This document shows, piece by piece, positions 33,957 to 42,534 of a stretch of 64,000 bases of DNA. How positions within the stretch are numbered: position 1 is the first letter of the stretch; each line of letters starts with the position of its first letter. The translations under genes were made by a program, and so were the position numbers. The DNA comes from Methylobacterium oryzihabitans (GTDB lineage Bacteria > Pseudomonadota > Alphaproteobacteria > Rhizobiales > Beijerinckiaceae): contig NZ_SACP01000024.1 in the NCBI RefSeq assembly GCF_004004555.2, positions 26,291 to 90,290 of the forward strand, read 5' to 3'. The notes under the pieces are model-generated. The model was given only the letters and a program-made list of their open reading frames with translations, had not been told where the DNA came from and did not search any database.

Positions 33957-33985
33957 CTCATACAAGCCGGGTGCGGGATTGGCAA
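33957..33985 (-). promoter_or_regulatory. Sigma-70-type promoter of tRNA-Thr
   Basis: On the minus strand TTGCCA (33985-33980) and TATGAG (33962-33957) are separated by exactly 17 bases and end about 40 bases before the tRNA 5' end, a good match for a housekeeping promoter. Confidence 0.65.
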
Positions 33986-34155
33986 GGCCGGACCGACGCG
34001 CTGCGGAGCGGAGATCGGGAATCGAGGCGCATCCGGCGCGATATCGGTGTGCGGATCCAGAGCCGGCCCGCCACGGGCTCGCCCACGCACCGCCGACCCT
34101 CCTACATGCGCGGCGCGGGTTTCGACGCGGTTTCTGGACGGATCGCAAAACCGTA

Positions 34156-35127
34156 TCACACCACCTCCAGCCCCCATTGCAGCGGCACCATCTCGTAGCC
34201 GTCGCCCGCGCGGGCGATGTGGCCGGCGGCCGGGAACGGCGCGTGGTAGAACGCCACCGCGGCGCGCTCCGAGGCCGCCATGTCGAGAACCCGGCGGCGG
34301 GTGGCGCGGGCCTGATCGGCGTCGATGTCGAACACCGCCGACCAGTCCGGATGGCGCACGAACAGGGCCGGGTGATTGGTGACGTCCGACATCACCAGCA
34401 GGCGCCGGCCGCCGGATTCGAGCCAGAACGAGGTGTGGCCCGGCGTGTGGCCGGGGGTGGCGAGCGCGGTGAGGCCGGGCACCACCTCCTTGTCCGGCGC
34501 GTAGCGCTCGACCCGGCCGGCCTCGGGCCCGAAGGTGCGCTGCACGGCCGCGAAGGCGGCTTTCAGCGCCTCGGGCGGGTTGGCGACGCGGCCCGGATCC
34601 ATCCAGAACGCCCATTCCGCCTCTGGCACCAGGATGCGGGCGTTGGGATAGGCGAGGCTGCCGTCCTTCAGGCGCAGGCCGAGGATGTGGTCGGGGTGGC
34701 AATGGCTCACCACCACGGCGTCGATGCGACCTCGGTCGAGCCCGAGGGCCGCCAGCCCCTTCAGGGTGCCGCCGGAGCCCGGCGGGCCGTTGTCGCCGAA
34801 CCCGGCATCGATCAGCACGCGCCGGCCGCCGGACTCGACGAGGAGCGGGGTGAAGGTGGTCGGAAACACGTCGGTCGGCAGGAAGGCCCGGGCCATCGCC
34901 GCCTGGACCTCGGCGAAGGGCGCGTTGCGCACGAAGCCGGCATCGAGCGGCCGGCGCGCCATGCCCTCGTGCAGGGCGGTCACCGTCGCGTCGCCGACCG
35001 CGTAGCGGTAGATGCCGGGCAGCCCGGCCGCGGACGGCGCACCGCCCGCCGCGACGCCCGGCGCGCTCGCCGCGACGGGACCGGCCAGGAGACCTCCGGC
35101 CATGAGGGTGCGGCGGCTCATCGACAT
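34156..35127 (-). CDS. MBL-fold metallo-hydrolase, Tat-exported
   Basis: 323 residues. The N-terminus carries a twin-arginine signal ('MSRRTLMAGGLLAGPVAASA'). The metallo-beta-lactamase fold follows: 'LIDAGFGDNG', the metal site 'VVVSHCHPDHILGLRLKDG', 'ATPGHTPGHTSFWLESGG' and 'LLVMSDVTNHP'. The class resembles quorum-lactonase and alkyl-hydrolase-like MBL proteins; the natural substrate cannot be told. Periplasmic folded export with two metal ions is inferred. It lies alone between the tRNA and an amidohydrolase gene. Confidence 0.88.
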   Translation of the reverse strand: MSMSRRTLMAGGLLAGPVAASAPGVAAGGAPSAAGLPGIYRYAVGDATVTALHEGMARRPLDAGFVRNAPFAEVQAAMARAFLPTDVFPTTFTPLLVESGGRRVLIDAGFGDNGPPGSGGTLKGLAALGLDRGRIDAVVVSHCHPDHILGLRLKDGSLAYPNARILVPEAEWAFWMDPGRVANPPEALKAAFAAVQRTFGPEAGRVERYAPDKEVVPGLTALATPGHTPGHTSFWLESGGRRLLVMSDVTNHPALFVRHPDWSAVFDIDADQARATRRRVLDMAASERAAVAFYHAPFPAAGHIARAGDGYEMVPLQWGLEVV

Positions 35128-35206
35128 GGGGCGTCACTCCGGGCTTGCACGCTGCGGGTGCATGAGGTCCGCTTCTATCGCGGGACACGGCGCCGGCAAG
35201 GCTCCG

Positions 35207-36445
35207 TCAGCGGTTCGCCCGCGCCAGCACCGCGTGCAGCAGGACGCTCACGCCCGGCAGGGTCGCGTCGAGGTCGATGTCCTCGGCCTCGTTGTGGGTG
35301 ATGCCCTCGCGGCACGGCGTGAAGATCATGCAGGCCGGGGCGACGCGGGCGACGTGGTAGGCGTCGTGGCCGGCCTGGGAACGCAGGTCCATCGTCGGGA
35401 TGCCGAGGCGCCCGGCGGTGTCGCGCAGGAGCTCCACCAGGCCGTCGTCGAACGAGAACACCCCGAAGCCCCATTCCTCGGCGACCCGGATCTCGGTGCG
35501 CGAGCGCTCGCCGCAGGCGGGCAGCGCGGCGAGCAGCGCGGCCTTCATCGTATTCAGGGTGTCGAGGGCCGGCGCCCGCATGTCGATGAACAGCTCGGCA
35601 TATTCCGACAGGGTGCCGGGCAGGTTCGGCACGAGGTCGAGCCGGGCGGCGGTCGCCTTGGCGTCGGTGTCGGCGTGGGCCCAGCCGATGTCGTTGACCG
35701 CCACCGCCACCATCGCGGCGCCGACGAGCGCGTTGCGGCGCTCGCGCATCGGCGTCGGGCCGGTATGGGCGGTGGCGCCCTCGACGGCGATGCGCATGCC
35801 GAGGCTCGGGAAGCCCCCGGTGACGATGCCGACCGGCACCCCGGCGGCGTCGAGCTCCGGACCCTGCTCGATGTGCAGCTCGAAATAGGCGTCGATCGCG
35901 CGCCCGCCGACCGGCTCCGGCCCGCGATAGCCGATGCCGTCGAGGGCGTCGCCGAAGCGCACGCCGTCGCGGTCGCGCCGGCCCTCGACCCAGTCCGGCG
36001 TGGCCTGTCCCGACCACGCGAGCGAGCACAGCATCGGCGGCGAGAACCGCGCGCCCTCCTCGTTGGTCCAGTTCACCACCTCGATGCTGCGGCGGGTGGC
36101 GATCCCGAGGTCGTCGAGGGTGCGCAGCACCTCCAGCCCGGCGAGCACCCCGAGGATGCCGTCGAAGCGCCCGCCGGCCCATTGCGTGTCGAGGTGGCTG
36201 CCGATCACCACCGGCGGCAGGTCGGGCTCGGAGCCCTCCCGGCGCAGCACCATGTTGCCGAGGCCGTCGATCGTCAGCGGATAGCCGCCCTCGGCCGCCC
36301 AGGCCTTGAGCTGGTCGCGCATCGCCCGGTCGGGCTCGGTCAGGGTCAGCCGCCGCAGGCCGCCGCGGGGTCCGGTGCCGATCGAGGCCGACACCATCAG
36401 GGTGTCCCAGAGCCGGGAGCCGTTCACGGAAAGGTTGGTCGCCAT
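35207..36445 (-). CDS. Zn-dependent N-carbamoyl amino-acid/allantoate amidohydrolase (M20/AmaB type)
   Basis: 412-residue M20-like di-metal hydrolase. Metal ligands are seen in 'VIGSHLDTQWAGGRFDGILG' and 'VVNWTNEEGARFSP'; 'YFELHIEQGPELDAAG' and 'SLGMRIAVEGATAHTGPTPM' are typical of the hydantoinase/carbamoylase family, with the C-terminal His in 'SQAGHDAYHVARVAPACMIF'. Members hydrolyse N-carbamoyl-amino acids, allantoate or beta-ureidopropionate. The last would fit pyrimidine degradation alongside the RutB-like gene, but that is a guess. A LysE-type exporter lies upstream on the same strand, about 107 bases away. Confidence 0.88.
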   Translation of the reverse strand: MATNLSVNGSRLWDTLMVSASIGTGPRGGLRRLTLTEPDRAMRDQLKAWAAEGGYPLTIDGLGNMVLRREGSEPDLPPVVIGSHLDTQWAGGRFDGILGVLAGLEVLRTLDDLGIATRRSIEVVNWTNEEGARFSPPMLCSLAWSGQATPDWVEGRRDRDGVRFGDALDGIGYRGPEPVGGRAIDAYFELHIEQGPELDAAGVPVGIVTGGFPSLGMRIAVEGATAHTGPTPMRERRNALVGAAMVAVAVNDIGWAHADTDAKATAARLDLVPNLPGTLSEYAELFIDMRAPALDTLNTMKAALLAALPACGERSRTEIRVAEEWGFGVFSFDDGLVELLRDTAGRLGIPTMDLRSQAGHDAYHVARVAPACMIFTPCREGITHNEAEDIDLDATLPGVSVLLHAVLARANR

Positions 36446-36552
36446 CGGGATCCTCGCGGGGTGGCAGGGCGTTTGGCGCGCCGCATGCGAGCGGCGTGCC
36501 TGCGGAGGCGGCGTCCGGCGCAGGACGGCCCTGCACGGGGTGCCGCGCCGTC

Positions 36553-37164
36553 CTAGTCGCGCAGGGTGGCGACCGCCAGCGCCGTGCCGAACCCGGTAAG
36601 GACGAGCCCGAAGGCGCGGTCGATCCAGGCGCCCGCGGCGAGGATGCGCCGGCGGATCCTCGCCTGCGACAGCACCAGGGCCACGATGGCGAACCACAGG
36701 GCGTGCGCCGCCATGATGAAGGCGCCGTAGGCGACCTGGACCGCGAGCGGGGTATCGGGCTGCACCACCTGCATGAACAGGCTGACGATGAAGATCGAGG
36801 TCTTCGGATTGAGGGCGTTGGTGAGGAAGCCGGTGCGGAGCGCGGCGCGGTCCGTGGCGGCGGGCGCGGCCTCGGCGGGGGCGTGCGGCCGGGCGGCCAG
36901 CATCCGCAGACCGAGCCAGATCAGGTAGGCGGCGCCGGCGAGCTTCAGGGCGGTGAACAGCACCAGCGACTGCCGGATCACGAGGCCGAGGCCGAGCAGG
37001 GTGTAGGCGACGTGGACCGCGACCCCCAGCCCGATGCCCAACGCCGTCAGCAGGCCGGCCCGGCGCGACAGGACGAGGCTGTTGCGAGAGACCATCGCGA
37101 AATCGGGCCCCGGGCTGACGACCGCGAAGAGGGTGATGAGGAGGACGGCGAGCCATTCGGTCAC
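36553..37164 (-). CDS. LysE/RhtB-family amino-acid exporter
   Basis: About 203 residues with six predicted membrane helices. The family hallmark 'FAVVSPGPDFAMVSRNSLVL' is at the N-terminus, with 'GIGLGVAVHVAYTLLGLG', 'KLAGAAYLIWLGLRML' and 'GFLTNALNPKTSIFIVSLF'. GTG 37164 is preferred because AAGGA lies 9 bases upstream; an ATG 48 bases further out overlaps the promoter region. Divergent from a LysR gene, which is the usual arrangement for regulated amino-acid exporters. Co-transcription with the amidohydrolase is possible. Confidence 0.92.
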   Translation of the reverse strand: MTEWLAVLLITLFAVVSPGPDFAMVSRNSLVLSRRAGLLTALGIGLGVAVHVAYTLLGLGLVIRQSLVLFTALKLAGAAYLIWLGLRMLAARPHAPAEAAPAATDRAALRTGFLTNALNPKTSIFIVSLFMQVVQPDTPLAVQVAYGAFIMAAHALWFAIVALVLSQARIRRRILAAGAWIDRAFGLVLTGFGTALAVATLRD

Positions 37165-37232
37165 GGGATTGTCCTTCGGGACGTTGAGGCGGTATCGGTG
37201 ATCTAGCGTCACCCCTGCCGCGGCTCATAACG

Positions 37233-38147
37233 ATGATTGCTGACCGTGACGGTGAGCCTGGATCACCGATCGGGCCGGAGCGCCTGCCGCCGCTCGGCGC
37301 GCTCCGCTGCTTCGAGGCCGCGGCCCGGCTCGAGAGCTTCACCCGCGCGGCGGCGGAACTGCACCTCACCCACGGCGCCGTCAGCCGCGCGGTGCGGGCG
37401 ATCGAGGACGAGCTCGGCGTCGCGCTGTTCGAACGGCGCAGCCGCCGGGTGTTCCTGACCGAGGCCGGCGTGGACCTTCATCGGGCGGTGGCGGAGGCGT
37501 TCGGCACCATCGGCGCGGCGACCCGGATGCTGCGGGCGCGGGCGCGTCACCGGCCGCTGGTCCTGTCCTGCGAGCCGACGCTGCTGATGCGCTGGCTGAT
37601 CCCGCGGATCGGCGAGCTTGCCGCGGTGCATCCGGACGTGGCGCTCCAGTTCGTCTCCGGCGGCGGCACGGCGCGGTTCGATCAGGGGCTCGATCTGGCA
37701 ATCCGGCGCAACGACCACCCGGTGACGCCCGGCACGCACGAGGCGGTGCTGTTCGAGGAGCGGGTCGGGCCGGTCTGCGCCCCGTCCCGGGTCGACGAGT
37801 TCCTCGCGCCCGGAGGGGATTCCGCCTTCCGGTCCGGTGCTCCGTCCCTGCACACCCGGTCGAGGCCGGGGGCCTGGGTCGATTGGGCGGGGCGTAGCGG
37901 CTGCCCGATCCCGGACGGGCCGCCGCGCGCGTTCGAGCACTTCTACCTCAGCCTCCAGGCCGCCGCCGCCGGGCTCGGGGTCGCGATCGGACCAGAGCGC
38001 CTCGTCCGCGACGACATCGCGAGCGGGCTCCTCGCGGCACCGCTCGGCTTCGTCGCCGACGGTTCCGATTACCGCCTGCTGGCGCCGCGCCCGCTCGCGC
38101 CGGGCTCCGCGGAGGCGTGCCTGCGCGACTGGCTGCGGGCGTGCTGA
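37233..38147 (+). CDS. LysR-family transcriptional regulator (GcvA-like)
   Basis: 304 residues. Helix-turn-helix at about 20-80: 'ALRCFEAAARLESFTRAAAE', 'LHLTHGAVSRAVRAIEDEL', 'ALFERRSRRVFLTEAG'. A periplasmic-binding-like effector domain follows with 'CEPTLLMRWLIPRIGELAA'. The N-terminal sequence is of the GcvA/AmpR group. It is divergent from the LysE exporter (68-base gap), which it probably controls. It ends 6 bases from a convergent nitronate monooxygenase gene. Confidence 0.9.
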   Translation: MIADRDGEPGSPIGPERLPPLGALRCFEAAARLESFTRAAAELHLTHGAVSRAVRAIEDELGVALFERRSRRVFLTEAGVDLHRAVAEAFGTIGAATRMLRARARHRPLVLSCEPTLLMRWLIPRIGELAAVHPDVALQFVSGGGTARFDQGLDLAIRRNDHPVTPGTHEAVLFEERVGPVCAPSRVDEFLAPGGDSAFRSGAPSLHTRSRPGAWVDWAGRSGCPIPDGPPRAFEHFYLSLQAAAAGLGVAIGPERLVRDDIASGLLAAPLGFVADGSDYRLLAPRPLAPGSAEACLRDWLRAC

Positions 38148-38153
38148 CCAACG

Positions 38154-39122
38154 TCAGCCGAAGGCCGAGCGCCCGCGCAGGCTCTCGCGCGCCGCGGCGT
38201 ACTCGGCCTTGAGCCGGTCGATCACCGCCGCGGTCGAGGGTGCGTCGTCGATGGTGCCGACGCCCTGGCCGGCGCCCCAGATGTCGCGCCACGCCTTGGT
38301 GGTGCCGGAGCCGAAATCCATCTTGGTCTTGTCGGCGTGGGGCAGGGCATTGGGGTCGAGCCCGGCGGCGCTGATGCTCGGGCCGAGATAGTTGCCCGGC
38401 ACGCCGGTGAAGTAAGGGGTATAGACCACGTCGGCCGCGCTCGTGCCGACGAGCATCTCCTTGTAGGCCGGGGCGGCGTTGGCCTCCTCGGTGGCGATGA
38501 AGCGGGTGCCCATATAGGCGAGGTCGGCGCCCATCGCCTGCGCGGCGAGGATCGCCGAGCCGGTGGCGATCGCCCCCGACAGGATCAGCGGGCCGTCGTA
38601 GAACCGGCGCACCTCGCTCACCAGGGCGAACGGGCTCAGGGTGCCGGCGTGGCCCCCGGCGCCGGCGCAGACCAGGATCAGGCCGTCGACCCCGGCTTCC
38701 AGCGCCTTGTGGGCGTGGCGCACGGTGGTGACGTCGTGGAAGACGAGGCCGCCCCAGCCGTGCACCGCCGACACCACCGCGTCCGGCGCCCGCAGCGACG
38801 TGATGACGATCGGCACCCGGTGCCTGCCGCAGACCTCCAGGTCGTGCTCCAGCCGGTCGTTCGAGGCGTGGACGATCTGGTTGACCGCGTAGGGCGCGAC
38901 GATCCGCGACGGGTCCGCCGTCCGCGCCTCGGCGAGCGCGGTGTCGATCCGGGTCAGCCACTCGTCCAGCGCCTCCTTCGGCCGGGCGTTGAGGGCCGGG
39001 AACGAGCCGACGATGCCGCCGAGGCACTGGGCGATGACGAGATCCGGCCCCGAGACGATGAACATCGGCGAGGCGACCACCGGCAGGGCGAGGGCGTTGG
39101 CGAGGCGGTCGGGCAGGGACAT
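38154..39122 (-). CDS. Nitronate monooxygenase/2-nitropropane dioxygenase family
   Basis: 322-residue FMN-dependent TIM-barrel enzyme. 'LPVVASPMFIVSGPDLVIAQ' begins the barrel; 'FHDVTTVRHAHKALEAGVDG', 'CAGAGGHAGTLSPFALV' and 'SGAIATGSAILAAQAMGADL' with 'MGTRFIATEE' form the flavin and phosphate sites. The family oxidises alkyl nitronates or acts as an enoyl-reductase-like flavoprotein. ATG 39122 is used. A second family member is at 44613-45692. Confidence 0.88.
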   Translation of the reverse strand: MSLPDRLANALALPVVASPMFIVSGPDLVIAQCLGGIVGSFPALNARPKEALDEWLTRIDTALAEARTADPSRIVAPYAVNQIVHASNDRLEHDLEVCGRHRVPIVITSLRAPDAVVSAVHGWGGLVFHDVTTVRHAHKALEAGVDGLILVCAGAGGHAGTLSPFALVSEVRRFYDGPLILSGAIATGSAILAAQAMGADLAYMGTRFIATEEANAAPAYKEMLVGTSAADVVYTPYFTGVPGNYLGPSISAAGLDPNALPHADKTKMDFGSGTTKAWRDIWGAGQGVGTIDDAPSTAAVIDRLKAEYAAARESLRGRSAFG

Positions 39123-39276
39123 CGGCGGCGGGTCTCCCGTGGCGGGCGGGCCTGCGCGGGCCCGCGTCTCGGCCTCCGGCATCGCACCCGCTCCCGCCAC
39201 GGTCAACGGGCGCGGCCGAGACACGCAAACGCGGTCGCGCTACATCGGCCTGGGACAACGACAGGGAGTGGTGCCG

Positions 39277-40497
39277 GTGCACGGATCGATGACGGAGCCC
39301 GAGGCCGTCGGCCTCTCGTCGGAGCGGCTGGAGCGGATCGTCCCGTGGATGCAGCGCTACGTCGAGACCGGCCAGCTCGCCGGGCTGTCGGTGCTGGTGT
39401 CGCGGCGCGGCCGAATCGCGTTCCGGCGCGCCCACGGCCTCGCCGACCTCGCCCGCGGGACGCCGATGGCGGACGACACCATCGTGCGCATCTACTCGAT
39501 GACGAAGCCCCTGACCTCGACCGCGATCCTGATGCTGTACGAGGAGGGCCTCTTTCAGCTCGACGATCCGATCACCCGCCATCTGCCGGAGTTCCGCGAC
39601 ATGCGGGTCTTCACCGGCGGCAGCCGCGGCAAGTGGGAGAGCGTGCCGGCGGAGCGCGACATCACGTTTCGCGACCTGCTCACCCACACCTCGGGCCTGA
39701 CCTACGGCTTCATGGACTCGACTCTCGTCGACGGGATGTACCGGGACGGCGGCGTCGACTTCCAGACCGCCGAGACCTCGCTCGCCGACGTGGTCGCCCG
39801 CGCCGCCAGGATGCCGCTGCTCGCCCAGCCCGGGGCGGAGTGGAACTACAGCATCGCCACCGACGTCCTCGGCCGGCTCGTCGAGGTGATCGCCGGACAG
39901 CCCTTCGACGACTTCCTGCGCGAGCGCATCATCCGGCCGCTCGGCATGGTCGACACCGACTTCCACGTGCCCGCCGACAGGCTCGGCCGCTTCGCCTCGA
40001 ACTACGTCCGCGGCGCCGACGGGCGCCTGACGCTCATCGACGACGCCGTGGACGGCCGCTACGCCCGCCCGCGCGGCGTGCCCTCCGGCGGCGGCGGCCT
40101 CGTCTCGACGGCGGCCGACTACGCCCGGTTCTGCCGCTTCATCCTCGGCCGGGGCGAGCTCGACGGCGTGCGGCTCCTCGGCCGCAAGACCGTCGAGCTG
40201 ATGACCAGCAACCACCTGCGCGGCGACCTCGCCGACATGGGCCAGCCGCGCTTCTCGGAATCGAGCTACAGCGGCATCGGCTTCGGACTCGGCTTCTCGG
40301 TGATGCTCGATCCGGCCAAGGCGCAGATCCTCGGCACGCCGGGCGAGGTGGCGTGGGGCGGCGCCGCCTCGACGGCGTTCTGGATCGACCCGGCCGAGGA
40401 CCTGTTCGTGATCCTGCTGACCCAGCTCATGCCGTCCTCGGCCCTGCCGCTGCGGCGCGAATTGCGGGTGCTGACCTACGCGGCGCTGACGGAGTGA
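39277..40497 (+). CDS. Serine hydrolase, beta-lactamase (class C/EstB) family
   Basis: About 406 residues. Catalytic 'IYSMTKPLTSTAILMLYE' contains the SxxK motif (Ser-Met-Thr-Lys); the Tyr motif is in 'GAEWNYSIATDVLGRLVEV'; 'HTSGLTYGFM' and 'PSGGGGLVSTAADYARFCRF' are typical of EstB-like esterases. No signal peptide, so probably a cytoplasmic esterase rather than a beta-lactamase. GTG 39277 has AGGGAG at suitable spacing; ATG 39289 four codons later is the alternative. Convergent with the histidine phosphatase gene. Confidence 0.88.
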   Translation: MHGSMTEPEAVGLSSERLERIVPWMQRYVETGQLAGLSVLVSRRGRIAFRRAHGLADLARGTPMADDTIVRIYSMTKPLTSTAILMLYEEGLFQLDDPITRHLPEFRDMRVFTGGSRGKWESVPAERDITFRDLLTHTSGLTYGFMDSTLVDGMYRDGGVDFQTAETSLADVVARAARMPLLAQPGAEWNYSIATDVLGRLVEVIAGQPFDDFLRERIIRPLGMVDTDFHVPADRLGRFASNYVRGADGRLTLIDDAVDGRYARPRGVPSGGGGLVSTAADYARFCRFILGRGELDGVRLLGRKTVELMTSNHLRGDLADMGQPRFSESSYSGIGFGLGFSVMLDPAKAQILGTPGEVAWGGAASTAFWIDPAEDLFVILLTQLMPSSALPLRRELRVLTYAALTE

Positions 40498-40504
40498 GCG
40501 GCGG

Positions 40505-40528
40505 GCGGGGCGGTTGCGGCCGCCCCGC
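40505..40528. terminator. Bidirectional hairpin between convergent genes
   Basis: GCGGGGCGG and CCGCCCCGC form a perfect 9-bp stem around a 6-base spacer in the 36-base gap between the serine hydrolase and histidine phosphatase stops. No U-tract on either side. Confidence 0.5.
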
Positions 40529-40533
40529 GAGCC

Positions 40534-41223
40534 TCAGACCATCGGCCCGCCGCCCTCGGGGCTCGCGCCGAGCCAGGGCTGGCCGTTGACCATGCCGACC
40601 CGCCAGCCGGTCCCGCCGGCGCCGTCGTAATGGTCGAGGCGGGTCAGCGAGCAGTTCTCGACCGCGAAGGCGAGCCCGCCCTGCGGCGGCAGCCCGAGGG
40701 CGATCGCGATCGCCGCCCGGATCGTGCCGCCATGCGCCACCGCGACGATGTCGCGGCCGCGATGCTCGACGGTGAGTTCGTCGATCGCGCCGCGCACCCG
40801 GTCCGACAACTGCGAGAAGCTCTCGCCGCCGGGGGGCTGCTCGTCGGCCGGGGCGAACCAGTAGCTCGCGGCGAGCGGCGGGCGATCGACGAAGAAGCGG
40901 GCGCGGTCCCGGCCCTGCCACTCGCCGAGATTCTGCTCGGCCAGCGCCGGCAGCGCGGTCAGGGACGGCGTCCGGCCGTCCACCGAGAAATCGCCCGCCT
41001 GCCACAGGGCCTCGGCGGTCTGTCGGGTGCGGCCGAGATGGCTCGACACCCAGACCGCGCCGCGTGGCAGCACCGGCGCGAGGGCGTCGAAGACGTGGGT
41101 GTCGCCGCAATCGCAGGCGATGTCGGCGCCGCCGTAGATCTTGCCGCCGTCGCTCCGGACGGGGGCATGGCGCACCCACCACCAGCGCGTGCGGACGAAG
41201 GGCGGAGAAGTCGGGCTACTCAT
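40534..41223 (-). CDS. Histidine phosphatase family protein
   Basis: 229 residues of the phosphoglycerate-mutase-like branch. The phospho-His is in 'WWWVRHAPVRSDGGKIYGG'; 'VWVSSHLGRTRQTAEAL' carries the conserved Arg; 'EQNLGEWQGRDRARFF' and the second His in 'IVAVAHGGTIRAAIAIALG' complete the site. Related proteins include alpha-ribazole phosphatases and broad phosphatases; the C-terminal extension does not settle the substrate. The gene abuts the AT-richer cassette at 41230 (6 bases), but base composition changes sharply at that border. Confidence 0.88.
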   Translation of the reverse strand: MSSPTSPPFVRTRWWWVRHAPVRSDGGKIYGGADIACDCGDTHVFDALAPVLPRGAVWVSSHLGRTRQTAEALWQAGDFSVDGRTPSLTALPALAEQNLGEWQGRDRARFFVDRPPLAASYWFAPADEQPPGGESFSQLSDRVRGAIDELTVEHRGRDIVAVAHGGTIRAAIAIALGLPPQGGLAFAVENCSLTRLDHYDGAGGTGWRVGMVNGQPWLGASPEGGGPMV

Positions 41224-41229
41224 GGACTT

Positions 41230-41982
41230 TCATGCACTCCCGACCTTATGTCGCTCCAGCAGACGGGCTGTACCCACAGGCAAAGACCGCACAGGAACGA
41301 TGGAGGTCACCTGTTCGAGCAAAATCTTGTCTGGTTCGCTCAAGGGCTTGTCGAACACAACCATTCTTCCGATATTTTCATAGCCTTCGATTTTTGTATC
41401 TGCAAACATAACATAATTTGCATAAATTGATGCGTGATGAGGGAAAACTGCATTGATTAAAAGCGATTGATCCATCGATGGCTTCAGCGCGAAGTCGAAA
41501 TGATGATCTTTTCCGCTTTTCCCACGGAACGCGTAATCTCTGCGGACGATGCCAGGAAAGCTCGATGAAAGAAGCTCGTCGATGCGTGCCTTGAGTTCTC
41601 CTTGAGCGACAGTCTCGGCTTTGTCTGCAGCGATGCGGGCTACGCTCGCGGCAGCATTGGCCACAGCGAGAACGGCTGCAAGCAGCCAATCCGCTGTTTG
41701 CGCAGTTGCTCGCAGGCAACCATCTTCTACTTCGATCTGATATCGAGCCGCTTCTTTGTTTAGGAGACGTGCGACATACGCATCATCGATACCGCTCAGC
41801 CAAGCCTCTCTTCTGGCCCCGCCGCAATCGTGAACGCGAAATCCATCTCCGAATTTGTGGACATAAACGTCGACAGGCTCGAACGACGGATACAGACAAT
41901 GTGTTGCGAGGCGAGATCCATGCGGTGTCTCGGTGCAAGCCTGAAAACTGCTCAAGGCAGCCATGATATCGTCGCAGGCCAT
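41230..41982 (-). CDS. DUF1828-like protein of an AT-richer two-gene cassette
   Basis: 250 residues. The N-terminal part (about 1-75) resembles DUF1828: 'CLYPSFEPVDVYVHKFGDGF' and 'RVHDCGGARREAWLSG'. A small helical, Ala-rich middle (about 85-130) is followed by a C-terminal region ('FRGKSGKDHHFDFALK', 'GRMVVFDKPLSEPDKILLEQ') that may match the DUF1829 type. The A+T content is visibly higher than in any neighbour, and codons are less GC-biased, indicating recent transfer. It starts 3 bases after the stop of the second cassette gene. DUF1828/1829 proteins occur near defence and mobile genes, but no biochemical function can be claimed. Confidence 0.75.
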   Translation of the reverse strand: MACDDIMAALSSFQACTETPHGSRLATHCLYPSFEPVDVYVHKFGDGFRVHDCGGARREAWLSGIDDAYVARLLNKEAARYQIEVEDGCLRATAQTADWLLAAVLAVANAAASVARIAADKAETVAQGELKARIDELLSSSFPGIVRRDYAFRGKSGKDHHFDFALKPSMDQSLLINAVFPHHASIYANYVMFADTKIEGYENIGRMVVFDKPLSEPDKILLEQVTSIVPVRSLPVGTARLLERHKVGSA

Positions 41983-41985
41983 CGA

Positions 41986-42525
41986 TCACTGCATCCCATC
42001 GAAGAGATCCGTCACCGGCGGAAGATCGAAACCCCTCTGATGGGTATGTAGCGTCAGATTGATCTCACTGGCCAGAGCCAGCATGGCCTGCGGGAAACGG
42101 CGGATCTGAGGACGAAGAGGACGTCGGATCGGCAGCGACCCGAAACCGTGTCGCCCGACATGAGCCTTGTTGTCGGGCCAGGAATGATGATGAGATCCGC
42201 ATACCATCGCGGGCAGCCCCATGCCGAAGGCCGCCAGGGGGTTGGGCTTGCAGGCTAACGGATCAACCAAGTCCGTCCTCCAGATGAGCTTGTCACGCCA
42301 GAGTACCGTGATACTGGGATCGGAACGATCCATACGGCATCGAAACCGCAGAGAACCACTTCGGATGCCATCCTCATCGATGATGCCCCATGTGGCTTGC
42401 AACTCACCTGGATACGCAGAGCGGGACCAAGACGGCTCGCCATTTTCGAGAAATTTTTCAGCCGCAAGGAAAAAATCGACTTCGTAATCTCTGATTGAGT
42501 CGGCAAGCTCGGCATTTCCGCACAT
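41986..42525 (-). CDS. Unknown protein with HHHSW motif, partner of the DUF1828-like gene
   Basis: About 179 residues. Notable segments are 'CGNAELADSIRDYEVDFFLA', 'RFRCRMDRSDPSITVLWRDK', 'CGSHHHSWPDNKAHVGRHG' (four His within 13 residues, possible metal or nucleic-acid site) and 'TLHTHQRGFDLPPVTDLF'. I do not recognise the family with certainty. ATG 42525 is the only suitable start; the ribosome site is weak (GGAG about 12 bases upstream). Transcribed first in the cassette, 3 bases ahead of the DUF1828-like gene, so the two likely function together. Composition matches its partner and differs from the flanks. Confidence 0.65.
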   Translation of the reverse strand: MCGNAELADSIRDYEVDFFLAAEKFLENGEPSWSRSAYPGELQATWGIIDEDGIRSGSLRFRCRMDRSDPSITVLWRDKLIWRTDLVDPLACKPNPLAAFGMGLPAMVCGSHHHSWPDNKAHVGRHGFGSLPIRRPLRPQIRRFPQAMLALASEINLTLHTHQRGFDLPPVTDLFDGMQ

Positions 42526-42534
42526 TAGATGGCA

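Noticed and set aside
38941..39276. N-terminal extension of the serine hydrolase
   Set aside because: The upstream open frame is antisense to the nitronate monooxygenase gene; a ribosome site supports a start near 39277.
41230..42525. Naming the AT-rich pair as a defined toxin-antitoxin type
   Set aside because: Composition and layout are suggestive, but no toxin or antitoxin fold is recognisable by eye.
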